Notes: a model not told the origin generated them from the sequence alone. A stretch of DNA of 64,000 bases from Pseudomonas sp. K2I15 (GCF_002204795.1 NZ_NIXO01000003.1:1-64000); one strand, 5' to 3'. Positions 34,723 through 44,060 are shown, counted from the stretch's first letter. Numbers and translations: made by a program.

Positions 34723-35556
34723 ATGGGCACGTTGAAATGGATTCGTGGCGTCAATGGCACCTTGGGCCGGCTGGCGCCGCGTACTGTTGCCAGCAAGATG
34801 CGTCGGGCGTTCATGACGCCTCGCGATTTGCCGCCCCGTGACTGGGAGCTGCCGCTGCTGGCGCAATCGGAGCGCATCACCTTGCGTTTCGGCCTGTCGG
34901 CGCTGAAGTGGGGCCAAGGGCCTGCGGTGCTGTTGATGCACGGTTGGGAAGGACGGCCAACGCAGTTCGCCAGCTTGATCACGGCGCTGGTGGAGGCGGG
35001 TTATTCGGTGGTTGCCCTGGACGGTCCGGCCCACGGGCGTTCGCCGGGGCGCGAAGCCCATGTGCTGCTGTTCGCTCGCGCCATGCTGGAGGCGGCGGCC
35101 GAACTGCCACCATTGCATGCGGTGGTCGGCCACTCCATGGGCGGCGCCAGCGCGATGTTGGCGGTGCAGTTGGGGTTGCGCACCGAGGCATTGGTCAGCA
35201 TCGCCGCACCCTCGCGGTTTCTCGACGTACTGCGCGGCTTCGCCGGCATGGTCGGTTTGCCGGCACGAGCGCGTTCGGCGTTTATCCAGGAGGTCGAGTT
35301 GACGATGGGCATGCCGCTCAAGCACCTCGACGTGGCCCACTATCAAATGAATATCCCGGGCCTGATCGTGCATGCCGAGGACGACACCTTCGTCTCGGTC
35401 AAAGCCTGTCAGGTCATCCATGACGCCTGGTTCGACAGCCGCCTGCTGCGCCTGGAGCAGGGCGGGCACCAGAAGGTGCTGGCAGACCCGCGCGTGATCG
35501 AAGCCGTACTGGCGCTGCTGGCCGGCCGCCACGTAGCGGAGCGCCAAACCGCCTGA
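34723..35556 (+). CDS. Alpha/beta-fold hydrolase
   Basis: The 277-residue protein has the oxyanion motif HGWEG (73-77), nucleophile elbow GHSMGG with Ser138, and probable Asp in HAEDDTFVS and His in GGHQKVL near the C-terminus. The substrate is unknown. It starts 28 bases after the TetR gene with a ggggaata site, which suggests co-regulation. Confidence 0.87.
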   Translation: MGTLKWIRGVNGTLGRLAPRTVASKMRRAFMTPRDLPPRDWELPLLAQSERITLRFGLSALKWGQGPAVLLMHGWEGRPTQFASLITALVEAGYSVVALDGPAHGRSPGREAHVLLFARAMLEAAAELPPLHAVVGHSMGGASAMLAVQLGLRTEALVSIAAPSRFLDVLRGFAGMVGLPARARSAFIQEVELTMGMPLKHLDVAHYQMNIPGLIVHAEDDTFVSVKACQVIHDAWFDSRLLRLEQGGHQKVLADPRVIEAVLALLAGRHVAERQTA

Positions 35557-35606
35557 ACCATGGGTTACACTGCTCGCCGCCGACATTAATCGACCGGGAG
35601 CAGCGC

Positions 35607-36056
35607 ATGGGCTGGGATTTGGCAACGCCGTTTATCATCGATCTTCAGGTCGGTACCGAAGACATCGACGGGCTGGGGCACGCCAACAACGCCGTGTACG
35701 TGTCCTGGCTGGAACGCTGCGCCTGGCGTCACTCCCAGCGCCTGGGGCTGGACCTCACCGAGTACCGCAGGCTCGATCGCGCCATGGCCGTGGTGCGCCA
35801 CGAGATCGATTACCTCGCGGCAGGCTACGAAGGCGACGAGCTGCAGTTGGCGACCTGGATCGTCGACTGGGACCAGCGCCTTAAAATGACCCGACGCTTC
35901 CAACTGGTACGCCCGCGTGACGGCGCCACCTTGCTGCGGGCGCAAACCACTTTTGTCTGCATTGAGCTGTCCAGCGGCAAGCCCAAGCGCATGCCGTCGG
36001 AATTTCTCGAGGGTTATGGCCCGGCGCTGCAAGGCGAGTTACCCGCCGGCGTCTGA
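35607..36056 (+). CDS. Hotdog-fold acyl-CoA thioesterase
   Basis: The 149-residue protein has the 4-hydroxybenzoyl-CoA thioesterase pattern DIDGLGHANNAVYVSWLE near the N-terminus, then VVRHEIDYLA and a beta-rich remainder. It would hydrolyse acyl-CoA thioesters; chain specificity is not visible. A gggag site precedes the ATG. Its place between the hydrolase and dusC is conserved, as I recall, in other Pseudomonas. Confidence 0.87.
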   Translation: MGWDLATPFIIDLQVGTEDIDGLGHANNAVYVSWLERCAWRHSQRLGLDLTEYRRLDRAMAVVRHEIDYLAAGYEGDELQLATWIVDWDQRLKMTRRFQLVRPRDGATLLRAQTTFVCIELSSGKPKRMPSEFLEGYGPALQGELPAGV

Positions 36057-36096
36057 AACCCGTAAACTGCGCCACGTTTTTCGTTGAGTGTTTTCC

Positions 36097-37086
36097 ATGC
36101 AAATTGCTTTGGCGCCCATGGAGGGGTTGGTCGACAACATCCTGCGGGACGTGCTGACCCAGGTCGGCGGTATTGATTGGTGCGTGACCGAGTTCATCCG
36201 GGTCAACGACCGCCTGCTGACGCCTGCCTACTTCCACAAACTCGCCCCCGAGTTGCTGCACGGTGCCAAAACCGCTGCCGGCGTGCCGCTGCGCGTGCAA
36301 TTGCTGGGTTCAGACCCGGTGTGCCTGGCGGAAAACGCGGCTCTTGCCTGTGAGCTGGGTTCGCAGGTGATTGACCTCAACTTCGGTTGCCCGGCCAAGA
36401 CCGTCAACAAGTCTCGTGGCGGTGCGGTGCTGCTCAAGGAGCCGGAGCTGCTCAACCAGATCGTCGAACACGTGCGGCGTGCAGTGCCGGCGCATATTCC
36501 GGTCACTGCCAAGATGCGCCTGGGCTTCGATAGCCCGGACGGCGCCCTGGTGTGCGCCACGGCCCTGGCCGAAGGCGGCGCGGCGCATATCGTGGTGCAC
36601 GCCCGCACCAAAACCGACGGCTACAAGCCGCCGGCGCATTGGGAGTGGATCCCGCGAGTGCAGGAGGTGGTCAAGGTGCCGGTGTTCGCCAACGGCGATA
36701 TCTGGAGCGTTGAAGACTGGCGACGCTGCCGCGAGATCAGCGGCGTCGAAGACATCATGCTCGGTCGCGGCCTGGTGGCCCGTCCGGATCTTGCCCGGCA
36801 GATTGCCGCTGCGCGTGCTGGCGAAGAGGTAGAGGAGATGACCTGGGCGCAGATGCAGCCGATGCTCCAGGAGTTCTGGCGGCAGTCGGTGGAGCAGTTG
36901 ACTGAGCGCCAGGCGCCGGGTCGTTTGAAGCAGTGGTTGGCGATGCTCACTCGCAACTATCCCGAGGCGGTGGAATTGTTCACCCTGATGCGTAGGGAGA
37001 CAGACCTGGAGCAGGTCGGACGTTTGTTGGGTATGCCCGATCCGTCGGCGCAAGCGAGCCTTGAAAAATCCGGATCATATATATAG
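36097..37086 (+). CDS. dusC: tRNA-dihydrouridine(16) synthase
   Basis: The 329-residue FMN enzyme has LAPMEGLVD at the N-terminus, the catalytic Cys in [15 protein letters not shown], the KMRLGF and VHARTK motifs and the ANGDIW phosphate-binding segment. The EFIRVND and length fit the DusC branch, which reduces U16 in tRNA. The ATG at 36097 starts the conserved part; a GTG at 36088 could add three residues. An intrinsic terminator follows. Confidence 0.92.
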   Translation: MQIALAPMEGLVDNILRDVLTQVGGIDWCVTEFIRVNDRLLTPAYFHKLAPELLHGAKTAAGVPLRVQLLGSDPVCLAENAALACELGSQVIDLNFGCPAKTVNKSRGGAVLLKEPELLNQIVEHVRRAVPAHIPVTAKMRLGFDSPDGALVCATALAEGGAAHIVVHARTKTDGYKPPAHWEWIPRVQEVVKVPVFANGDIWSVEDWRRCREISGVEDIMLGRGLVARPDLARQIAAARAGEEVEEMTWAQMQPMLQEFWRQSVEQLTERQAPGRLKQWLAMLTRNYPEAVELFTLMRRETDLEQVGRLLGMPDPSAQASLEKSGSYI

Positions 37087-37106
37087 ACGTTTCATCCCGT
37101 TATTGA

Positions 37107-37130
37107 AGGGCGCCAAGGGCGCCCTTTTTT
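37107..37130 (+). terminator. Rho-independent terminator of dusC
   Basis: agggcgcc-aag-ggcgccct forms a perfect eight-base stem followed by T6, 20 bases after the dusC stop. Confidence 0.92.
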
Positions 37131-37635
37131 ATGTCCGAAAAGTGGTGCGTGCGATGGAACGCGGCAGTTTTTGGTTGGCTAGTTATATGTCTAAAATTTT
37201 TACGATGCAGTGTGGTGTCTTGGTATGTGTAAGTAAGTTGGTTAATTGCATTTATTTAATACCGGATTTATAGCGATTTGGTTGCGCAGTACGCCGTGGG
37301 TTACTTGCGCGTGCGCCAACTAACATAAGTGCGGACTATTAACGCCTGGCAGTGATTTCACCACGTTTCGCAGAACGCTGTCTGTTGCCTTATGTGTCTA
37401 GGGTGTTCTCGCTTGAGGCGAGGTGGAATACCACTTTCTCTTGAAAGTCCATAGGAGAATGTCTCGTTTTTCCTAATGGTTTCCTTGTATGAGGGCCGAT
37501 TATCGGAACTCAATGGCCTCGCGCCCCACGAAAGTAGGGAGTGTGAGGCAGTCATGATTGTTTCCAACTCTAAATGACGACAATCGCACCCAGGGCACGC
37601 CAAAGGCTTGTGGGTCGCTGAATAAGGATAACTGT
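37131..37635. other. AT-rich leader of the effector cluster
   Basis: This gene-free stretch of about 500 bases follows the dusC terminator. The first 150 bases are distinctly AT-rich, marking a compositional break. Open frames here (for example 37061-37273) lack ribosome sites and coding character. The functional signal I see is the hrp-box-like promoter at 37505-37532. Confidence 0.6.
37505..37532 (+). promoter_or_regulatory. hrp-box-like promoter (HrpL/RspL-type ECF sigma)
   Basis: GGAACT (37505-37510) and CCACGAA (37526-37532) are separated by 15 bases. The consensus for HrpL-dependent promoters of plant-associated Pseudomonas is GGAACC-N15/16-CCACNNA, so only one consensus base differs. 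It faces the cluster of three effector-like genes, with the first start codon 104 bases downstream. This ties the cluster to type III secretion. Confidence 0.7.
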
Positions 37636-38499
37636 ATGTCTAACGTATCGATTAATAACACTGTCCCTATGAGCAATGACTATCGTCCGCTGGAGCGGGA
37701 AGCACCGGTGCTGAACAAGACACGTGATACACCGTTGTCGCCCAGTGTTGCTCATACAGTCTTGCGTGATAACGGCGTCGTGCTAAAAGATGGAAATGTT
37801 ACGCTGAACAAGGACGCCGTGGAGCGGTTATTACAGCTATTTGAATATGTCTTCAAAGCGATACGAAGCCTGTTAACAACCCAAGGCACAATGCCTAAGG
37901 TGACACCCGATCCCGCTCCGTTGCCTAAAGCCGGGCAAGACGCCGGCACGCAGTCGAAGGTAACGCCAGAGGCCAACCCTCAAGCAAAACCGATCCCAAC
38001 TCCAGCACCCGTTGTGGGTACAGATACCACAGTGAAGCCGAAAGTGACCCTTGAGACCACATCGCCGAAAGTAATCCCAGGTGTTGTGCCTGGAGTAAAG
38101 CCGGAAAGGGCGCCGGAGAACAGGCACACGCCGGAAGTGAATGTGACGGTTCAGGTTAACTGCCACTGTCCTCATCCAGAAGCCGAAGTTGCACCGCGCC
38201 CCCCGGTTAAACCTCAGGCTGATGGCAATATTCTGGTCGGTCCCAAGCCACCCTTAGACGCAGAAGCCAAGCCGGTAGTGGTTCCGCGGCCAGCGGTAAA
38301 GTCTGAAACAGACACAAAAGCCCCACACGTTCCCAAGCCAGCAACGCCTCAGGTAATACCCGATAAACCAACGCCAGCGCCAGATTTGACATCCCCGGGA
38401 CCGGCTGACGACCGTTTGGTTGATAGCGCCAATAAGCGTAACCGCCCCCGCCCCGACACCCATTGGAATACTGATGCTGGTCGCCGCACACGGGCGTAA
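37636..38499 (+). CDS. Proline-rich N-terminal-domain protein, probable truncated type III effector
   Basis: The 287-residue protein begins MSNVSINNTV...NDYR, matching the start of the next gene (MSYLSINNAV...DEYR). It shares with that gene a helical segment (LLQLFEYVFKAIRSLL versus LLDMFTQFFTQLQSLL) and a following KVTPD...P stretch. The rest is a long Pro/Lys/Thr-rich low-complexity region. The last 25 residues (NKRNRPRPDTHW) align with the segment that in the next protein leads straight into its Cys/His domain, so this paralogue lacks that domain. The Ser/Asn-rich start is compatible with a type III secretion signal. The ATG has aaggata upstream. It is the first gene after the hrp box. Confidence 0.6.
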   Translation: MSNVSINNTVPMSNDYRPLEREAPVLNKTRDTPLSPSVAHTVLRDNGVVLKDGNVTLNKDAVERLLQLFEYVFKAIRSLLTTQGTMPKVTPDPAPLPKAGQDAGTQSKVTPEANPQAKPIPTPAPVVGTDTTVKPKVTLETTSPKVIPGVVPGVKPERAPENRHTPEVNVTVQVNCHCPHPEAEVAPRPPVKPQADGNILVGPKPPLDAEAKPVVVPRPAVKSETDTKAPHVPKPATPQVIPDKPTPAPDLTSPGPADDRLVDSANKRNRPRPDTHWNTDAGRRTRA

Positions 38500-38538
38500 G
38501 TTAGAAACGTTTTTTACAGCGTCTTAATAATTGCAACG

Positions 38539-38567
38539 GCTCCCCGGCGACTAAAAGTCTGGGGAGC
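38539..38567 (+). other. Intercistronic hairpin
   Basis: gctcccc / ggggagc with an inner gact/agtc stem forms a stable hairpin between the first and second effector-like genes, 21 bases before the second start. No T-tract follows, so it is more likely an RNA-processing or translation-setting element than a terminator. Confidence 0.5.
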
Positions 38568-38587
38568 ACTTGATAGTGGGTGAATAT

Positions 38588-39532
38588 ATGTCTTATCTAT
38601 CGATTAATAATGCAGTTGCGGTAAGGGATGAGTATCGTCAAGTAGCGTCGAATCCTGCGCAGGCGGTGAGCAACGCCCCTGCAACAGTTAGTGTTGGCGC
38701 ACATCATCATGTGTCACGCACTGATGAGGGGCGAAGTGGTTACCGTGATACGGCAGACAGTTCGCTGTTACTCACGAAGTTGCTTGATATGTTTACGCAG
38801 TTTTTTACCCAACTGCAAAGCCTGCTGTCGGACACGCGCAGTAAAGTAACGCCCGATGTAGCGCCGACGCCCCAGCCCCGCGTGATGCCCAAGCCCGAAC
38901 TACCACTCCCGCAATCCAGGGTAAGTCATCTTCCTGACTTATCCACCAAGCGTAACGGGGCTAAACCAGATGATATCTGGGGCGGCTTTCGCCAAGGGCC
39001 TGATGGTAATTGCGTGACCATTTCGGCGATCAAGGCGGCAATGGCGAAATTCGGTCAAAGCCCCACTGATATTTTCAAATCGGTTGAAACCGTCGGGGAC
39101 GGTTATCAAGTCGTGATGCGCGATGGATACAAGCTGAACTTGAAGAAATCGGAGTTAACCCACGCCATACGCGGTTCAAAGTTTGTCTTGATGCGCGATC
39201 CGGGGATGCTCAAGGACGCACACTTTCTATTCGCCGTCAGTGCCAAGCGGGCGCAACTTGAAAACAATGATGGACGTGCGTCGCGAAGCTTTGATGCAGC
39301 CGTACGAAGCCTTAATGATGGTGAAGATGAAAGGGGGGCTGGGGAAGGGTTCTTGCGATTGGGCTTAAAGAGCCACATGAAGAAAGTCCCGGTCAGTGCA
39401 TTTAGTGATAAGTCGCTGATTGGCATGGTCAACCGGAGCGCCCATTCGGTGGCGATCATTGATGGCTGTGAAGAACTATATGGAAGAAAAAGCGGTAGGC
39501 CGCGTTTCGGTGATGCCATCGCATTGGTCTGA
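38588..39532 (+). CDS. Putative type III effector with Cys/His protease-like domain
   Basis: The 314-residue protein has the shared N-terminal region (1-110: SINN start, His-rich stretch, helix 60-82, Pro linker). It ends in a domain of about 185 residues beginning DDIWGGFRQGPDGNC. Cys142 (GNCVTISAIKAAM) and His286 (SAHSVAIIDG) are arranged as in papain-like cysteine proteases or acyltransferases, but I do not recognise a named family. The same domain occurs three times in the next protein. The ATG at 38588 (ggtgaa upstream) is chosen over a TTG at 38570. No signal peptide. It lies in the cluster behind the hrp box. Confidence 0.65.
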   Translation: MSYLSINNAVAVRDEYRQVASNPAQAVSNAPATVSVGAHHHVSRTDEGRSGYRDTADSSLLLTKLLDMFTQFFTQLQSLLSDTRSKVTPDVAPTPQPRVMPKPELPLPQSRVSHLPDLSTKRNGAKPDDIWGGFRQGPDGNCVTISAIKAAMAKFGQSPTDIFKSVETVGDGYQVVMRDGYKLNLKKSELTHAIRGSKFVLMRDPGMLKDAHFLFAVSAKRAQLENNDGRASRSFDAAVRSLNDGEDERGAGEGFLRLGLKSHMKKVPVSAFSDKSLIGMVNRSAHSVAIIDGCEELYGRKSGRPRFGDAIALV

Positions 39533-39571
39533 TCTCCGTTGACTGCTTGCAATTTATTTTGGAAACCTGCA

Positions 39572-41557
39572 ATGAATATCTCTACATCTGCTTTTTCTAT
39601 TGGTGATTTTGTCGCGCTTAGGGTGCACGATTTTTCTGGCTTGGTGCCGATGGCTACACCGTTAGTTGGCGGTGGGGCGGGCGAGGATGTGCTCGCCCAG
39701 ATTTTAAATGGATTTAATGCGAGTGAGCGAAAGTTTGCCGAGTACTTTGATACCAGCACCCATGCCGCCGTTATTAAAATGCTGATGATGAAGTTCGGCC
39801 AGGCGCCAACGAATATGTTCAGGGCAGTAAATCGCGTCGGTGAAGGTTACGATGTCATCATGAAAGACGGTTATGCGCTGCATCTCTCTGACCGCGAGTT
39901 ACAGCGCACAGGTGCTGCGTCGAGGTTTACCGGTCATGACGGTGAAATGATAAAAGACGCAAACTTCGCGCTGGCGGTGTTTGTGAAACGCAAGCAACTT
40001 TCCAGTGCAGACGGCGGCGTTACCCCAAGTTTTGATGCCGTACTGAGCCATTCCCTGGAGGGGGAAACGACATTCAATATGTTGAAGGGCATGGGCATGG
40101 CGGCTTTTATGCACAGGGTGTCCTTGGAGGATGCCAAGCTCGCGGCGTTTGCTGTGATGGAGACTAATAGTTTCGGAAGTGCCTTGGTGCACAATGAGGT
40201 TGCGCATGGTTTTGGTCGCAAGCTACGCGTTGATCGCTCGCACCTGTATGTATTGTCCGATCCGGACAAACCCGATGTTAAACCTCGTCCGGTAGTTGAT
40301 TCTGCTGCCGGCAGGTCCATCCAAAGAAACGCCCAGAAGCCGACCGTTGTTTTAACGGGGTTTGATGCGGTTGAGAGAAAGTTTGGCGAGTTTTTTGACC
40401 TCAGCAGTCATGCCTCGGTTATCAAAATGATGATGATGCGTTTTGGCCAAAGCCCAGCGGATATGTTTGAAAAACTGGTCGCGGCGGGGGACGGGTATGA
40501 CATTACGATGAGGGATGGTTTTGAACTGCATCTTTCAGCGCAGGAGCTAACGCAGACGACTGAGGCATCCCGCTTTGCTGGCAGTGAAAAGGGCATCATG
40601 CAGGACGCTAACTTCATGTTGGCGGCGTATGCAAAGCGCAAGCAAATCATGAGTACCGACCCCGCGATTAACAGACGATTTGATAGCGCCCTGGCAAAGA
40701 CCCTCAACGGAGATTCCGTTTACAACGTGTTGAAGGGCATGGGCATGATCGGCTTCCTGCGGATTGTTCCACCCAGCAAGATTCAGGAAAAGGGGGCTGT
40801 TTCGGTAGTGGATGGTTATCACGGGTCAGGTGCATTTGTGCTGGATGGGGTAAAGCACCGCCATGGGAACAAAGAGGCAGTAGGCCGAGTGTGGGGCTAC
40901 ATGCTTGCCCAGGGCATACCTGCCGAGTCGACCATTGACTCAGCGGGCAAAACGGCAAAGATCTCTGACGTGCCAATAGGTGTGCAGCCTGCCAACATCT
41001 GGTCCGGGTTTTATCAAGGGTTCGAGGGTAATTGCGTGACGGTGTCTGCGATCAAGGCGGCAATGATGAAGTATGGCCAAAACCCACTAGGCATCTATAA
41101 AAGCATCACTGAGACGACTGAAGGTTACTCCGTGACCATGCGTGATTCCTGCACCGTACGCTTGACCCATGCGGAGCTTGAGCAAGCCAAAAAAAGTGCG
41201 CGATTCGCAGGCGACGACAAAGGCATGTTAAGGGACGCGATTTTTTTGTATGCGGTCAGCGCGAAGCGCGCGCAGATGGAAAATCATGAGTTTCGTGCCG
41301 CAGAGGGTTTTGAGACCGCCATGGAAACGCTTAATGACGGTGAGAGCCCCGGCGATGCGCTCCGTCGTCTGGGGCTATTTGCCTTCACGCGTGGGAGTAG
41401 CGTTCAGGAGCTGGCCGAAGGGGTGACAGGCACCCTGGCGAACTTTCAGCACTCTGTGGTCGTGGTCGGTGGGGTTTTTGATGATTACGGGTTTAAACGC
41501 CAACTGAAGACCTCTGAATGGATGCGCAATGACGGCCAGGCCTTAAAGCTGGTGTAG
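39572..41557 (+). CDS. Three-domain effector-like protein with two degenerate and one intact Cys/His domain
   Basis: The 661-residue protein is made of three tandem copies of the domain in the preceding gene (about 45-230, 258-447 and 474-661). All keep the core IK..MM.(K/R)(F/Y)GQ.P, GY...M(K/R)D and the (K/R)DA.F...V.(A/V)KR.Q segments. Copy 3 keeps Cys488 (GNCVTVSAIK) and His627 (FQHSVVVVGG). At the aligned position copies 1 and 2 have Ser62 and Ser278 instead of Cys, and no His. The N-terminus (MNISTSAFSI) is short and lacks the Pro linker of the other two proteins. The start has ggaaacc upstream, 39 bases after the previous stop. Confidence 0.65.
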   Translation: MNISTSAFSIGDFVALRVHDFSGLVPMATPLVGGGAGEDVLAQILNGFNASERKFAEYFDTSTHAAVIKMLMMKFGQAPTNMFRAVNRVGEGYDVIMKDGYALHLSDRELQRTGAASRFTGHDGEMIKDANFALAVFVKRKQLSSADGGVTPSFDAVLSHSLEGETTFNMLKGMGMAAFMHRVSLEDAKLAAFAVMETNSFGSALVHNEVAHGFGRKLRVDRSHLYVLSDPDKPDVKPRPVVDSAAGRSIQRNAQKPTVVLTGFDAVERKFGEFFDLSSHASVIKMMMMRFGQSPADMFEKLVAAGDGYDITMRDGFELHLSAQELTQTTEASRFAGSEKGIMQDANFMLAAYAKRKQIMSTDPAINRRFDSALAKTLNGDSVYNVLKGMGMIGFLRIVPPSKIQEKGAVSVVDGYHGSGAFVLDGVKHRHGNKEAVGRVWGYMLAQGIPAESTIDSAGKTAKISDVPIGVQPANIWSGFYQGFEGNCVTVSAIKAAMMKYGQNPLGIYKSITETTEGYSVTMRDSCTVRLTHAELEQAKKSARFAGDDKGMLRDAIFLYAVSAKRAQMENHEFRAAEGFETAMETLNDGESPGDALRRLGLFAFTRGSSVQELAEGVTGTLANFQHSVVVVGGVFDDYGFKRQLKTSEWMRNDGQALKLV

Positions 41558-41679
41558 GTTCAAAGGTGCAGAGTTTGAAGAAAGAGAGAAGTCCGATGGT
41601 GGTGGGCTGCAGATGCCCTGCAATCTGCGCCCGCGCAGTTGGCCTCGTCTACTCTCATCGATTCCGGAAGCTCTTTCTC

Positions 41680-42375
41680 ATGGATGAAATTCAACAGCAT
41701 TGGCTGTACGCCCTGTCTGCTCCCATGGTTTCAATCAACCCTGGCGCCGGTTATCTCGAGTCGGGCTTCTATGCCGATCCTTCCCCTATTGATCTCGATT
41801 GCAGTTGGGGAATCAACGACCGCGACCAGTTGCTCGGCATGCTGTGCATGGCGGACAAGGGCCATGCAGTTCACCTCAACGAGGCCTACCATCAATGGGC
41901 GCGCTGTTTGCCGAGTGAGTGGAGCAACCTCCAGCAGAGCTTGGGGACACGCGAGTTCGCATTGTACGAATTTGCCAGCCGGACTTTTGGAGCCTGCGGA
42001 GTAGGTGGCATACGCGCCTGGGACCTGGGGCGAATGGGTTTTCTGTTGCGTTGTGGTTTGCGCAACCAGTGGGTCGACTTGTCGGAAAGCCTCTGGCTGC
42101 AGAGCCGGCTGGCGTCGCGAGCGCGGCACTATTACGGCAATTGGGACACTTACCTGAATGGGTTCCTGGCGGGATATAGCTTCTGGAAGTGTGAGCGATT
42201 ACCCGCAGAGCAACTCCATCGCGAACTGGCCCTTCAAACTGCCTGTGAAAGTACCCAGGTTATTGTCCGGACCCTGGCCGGAGCCGCAGCATCATTGCTT
42301 GAACCATTACCCTGGGACCTGCCCCTTGACGCACTGCCGCGTCCCGACAGCCTGGGGGTATTCGAATGGTCATGA
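41680..42375 (+). CDS. DUF1266 family protein (YbeR/YbeU type)
   Basis: The 231-residue protein has the DUF1266 features: SWGINDRDQLLGML near residue 42, the AWDLGRMGFLLRCG helix and a C-terminal NWDTYLNGFLAGYSFW segment. Function is unknown. In E. coli two such genes (ybeR, ybeU) lie beside the J-domain genes djlB and djlC and hscC, and the same set follows here. The gene overlaps the next by 10 bases. The ATG at 41680 is used; an open frame reaching back to 41566 is less likely. Confidence 0.8.
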   Translation: MDEIQQHWLYALSAPMVSINPGAGYLESGFYADPSPIDLDCSWGINDRDQLLGMLCMADKGHAVHLNEAYHQWARCLPSEWSNLQQSLGTREFALYEFASRTFGACGVGGIRAWDLGRMGFLLRCGLRNQWVDLSESLWLQSRLASRARHYYGNWDTYLNGFLAGYSFWKCERLPAEQLHRELALQTACESTQVIVRTLAGAAASLLEPLPWDLPLDALPRPDSLGVFEWS

Positions 42376-44060
42376 CTTGCTGGAAGACCCTGGGGATAGA
42401 GCCCACCCAGGATATTGATCTGATTCGGGCCGCCTACCGTGCCCGATTGCCCAAGCATCACCCGGAAAGCAATCCTTGCGGCTTCCAGGCCTTGCGCAGC
42501 GGCTACGAGGCGGCCCTGGAAGCTGCTCGCGCGGAGCCGGCGGATCGCGTTCTGCTGGTGGATACGCCGCCAGATGCCGGTACTCAACTATTGTCGGATT
42601 TCGAGGACTTACTCGAAGATCCAGCCCGGCGCTTCAACGTGCACGCCTGGCAAGTCTTTATCCGGCAACTGGATAGCCTGCCGCTGGACAGGCTCGAAGA
42701 CCTCGGTTGGGGATTACTCAATGAACTGATGCAATCGGGGCCGTTATCGTCGCGATGCGCGCTGTTGCTCGTGCAACGTTTGGGGTGGTCGGATCAGTTG
42801 CTCAATGTGGATTTCGACAGCGCTCGCCGGATCGACGAGTTTCTGCACGACCTCAAGCGCCCCGACCCTTTTGACGTCGGGTTGATGGGGGAGTGGTCGC
42901 CTCCCGCACAAATGGAGACCCTCTGGTACATAAACAGCCTGGACCAGCTCTATCAACACCGGCCTTTACACGAGTATGTGCACTTTGCCAGTCAAGCTAC
43001 CTGCGTAGCGCTCCCGGCAGATCCTGCGTTGATGCGCCGCATGCTGGTGCAACACACGCTCGCCGGGATGGCGGGCAAAGGCCTGCGTGAAGCGTGTGTC
43101 GAGTTGCATCATCAGGCGCCCGAAGATCTTGACGCGTTGTTCCTGTTGACGCGTCAGAACACGCTGTTGGGGCTGGAAGAACATGCGCTGCAAGGTTGGC
43201 TCAAGCTCTGGCATGAGCATCGGCACCCGAAAGCCGCTGATTACTTGCTGGAGCTTTGCGAGCGGCATCATCCGCAGCGGTTGCCGTTGTTGATTCAAGC
43301 ATTTGATCGTAGAGAAGAGGCTCGGGAGCTGGATATCCGCCCGGACCCGGAGACGCCAGCGATGCACCCGGAAACGCTGGCGCGTTGGTTCAATGCGCTG
43401 AGGGCGGATTTGGATGGTTTTGCCGGCGCCTACGCCCAGTGGCAGGTCGGCGGTGATACGCGGCCCCTTCAGGCGTTCTTCAACGATGACGAGCAGGATG
43501 CTGATCTGCACCGTCTTTATCGTCATGCGTGGGCATTGCGTGAAGGTGCTTATGAGGATTTGCAGCAGGTGCTTGATGAACCGCCATCCGGTGATGTTCT
43601 GGAGGAGCTGATTCTTGAAGGGTTTCGGTATCGGGCAGGGCAGAAGATACGCGCGCAATCTGCGCCGCCAGCGGCAGAAGGCTCGCCCGCTTGCCGTATG
43701 CCTGAGCCGGTTTCGCCTTGGGCATTCTGGCGATTGGGCACGCGTCTGGGGCGCGCCGCCTTTTTCGGGCAGAGCCTGGGGCTTACGGTGTTTGGCCTTC
43801 TTTCGGCATTGATGATGAGCGTGACACCTGGCGCTGCATTGACGTTGCTGGCGCTTACCCTGCTGTTGCTGGCAGGCGCCAGCGTGCGGCGCCTACACGA
43901 CATGGGGCGTGGCACTCCCACACTGTTGCTGGGCGTTGCGTTGGCGTTTGTGTTGCCGGTTATCCCGCTGGCGTTGTTTGTCTGGCCGGGTGACCGCTTG
44001 CCAAACCGCTACGGCCTCCCTCCAGGTGCACAGCCTCACCTGGATGAGGCCAGTGGTTAA
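42366..44060 (+). CDS. J-domain-like protein with C-terminal DUF805 membrane domain (DjlB/DjlC-like)
   Basis: The 564-residue protein starts with a J-like domain (about 4-50, WKTLGIEPTQDIDLIRAAYRAR) in which the HPD tripeptide is replaced by HPE (32-34, KHHPESNP). A long helical, repeat-like middle (60-440) follows. The C-terminus (about 450-555) is a DUF805-type membrane domain with RRLHDMGRG between four hydrophobic helices. It is probably the co-chaperone of the HscC-type Hsp70 encoded convergently next to it, anchored at the membrane. The start overlaps the DUF1266 gene; the stop overlaps hscC by four bases. Confidence 0.75.
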   Translation: MVMTCWKTLGIEPTQDIDLIRAAYRARLPKHHPESNPCGFQALRSGYEAALEAARAEPADRVLLVDTPPDAGTQLLSDFEDLLEDPARRFNVHAWQVFIRQLDSLPLDRLEDLGWGLLNELMQSGPLSSRCALLLVQRLGWSDQLLNVDFDSARRIDEFLHDLKRPDPFDVGLMGEWSPPAQMETLWYINSLDQLYQHRPLHEYVHFASQATCVALPADPALMRRMLVQHTLAGMAGKGLREACVELHHQAPEDLDALFLLTRQNTLLGLEEHALQGWLKLWHEHRHPKAADYLLELCERHHPQRLPLLIQAFDRREEARELDIRPDPETPAMHPETLARWFNALRADLDGFAGAYAQWQVGGDTRPLQAFFNDDEQDADLHRLYRHAWALREGAYEDLQQVLDEPPSGDVLEELILEGFRYRAGQKIRAQSAPPAAEGSPACRMPEPVSPWAFWRLGTRLGRAAFFGQSLGLTVFGLLSALMMSVTPGAALTLLALTLLLLAGASVRRLHDMGRGTPTLLLGVALAFVLPVIPLALFVWPGDRLPNRYGLPPGAQPHLDEASG

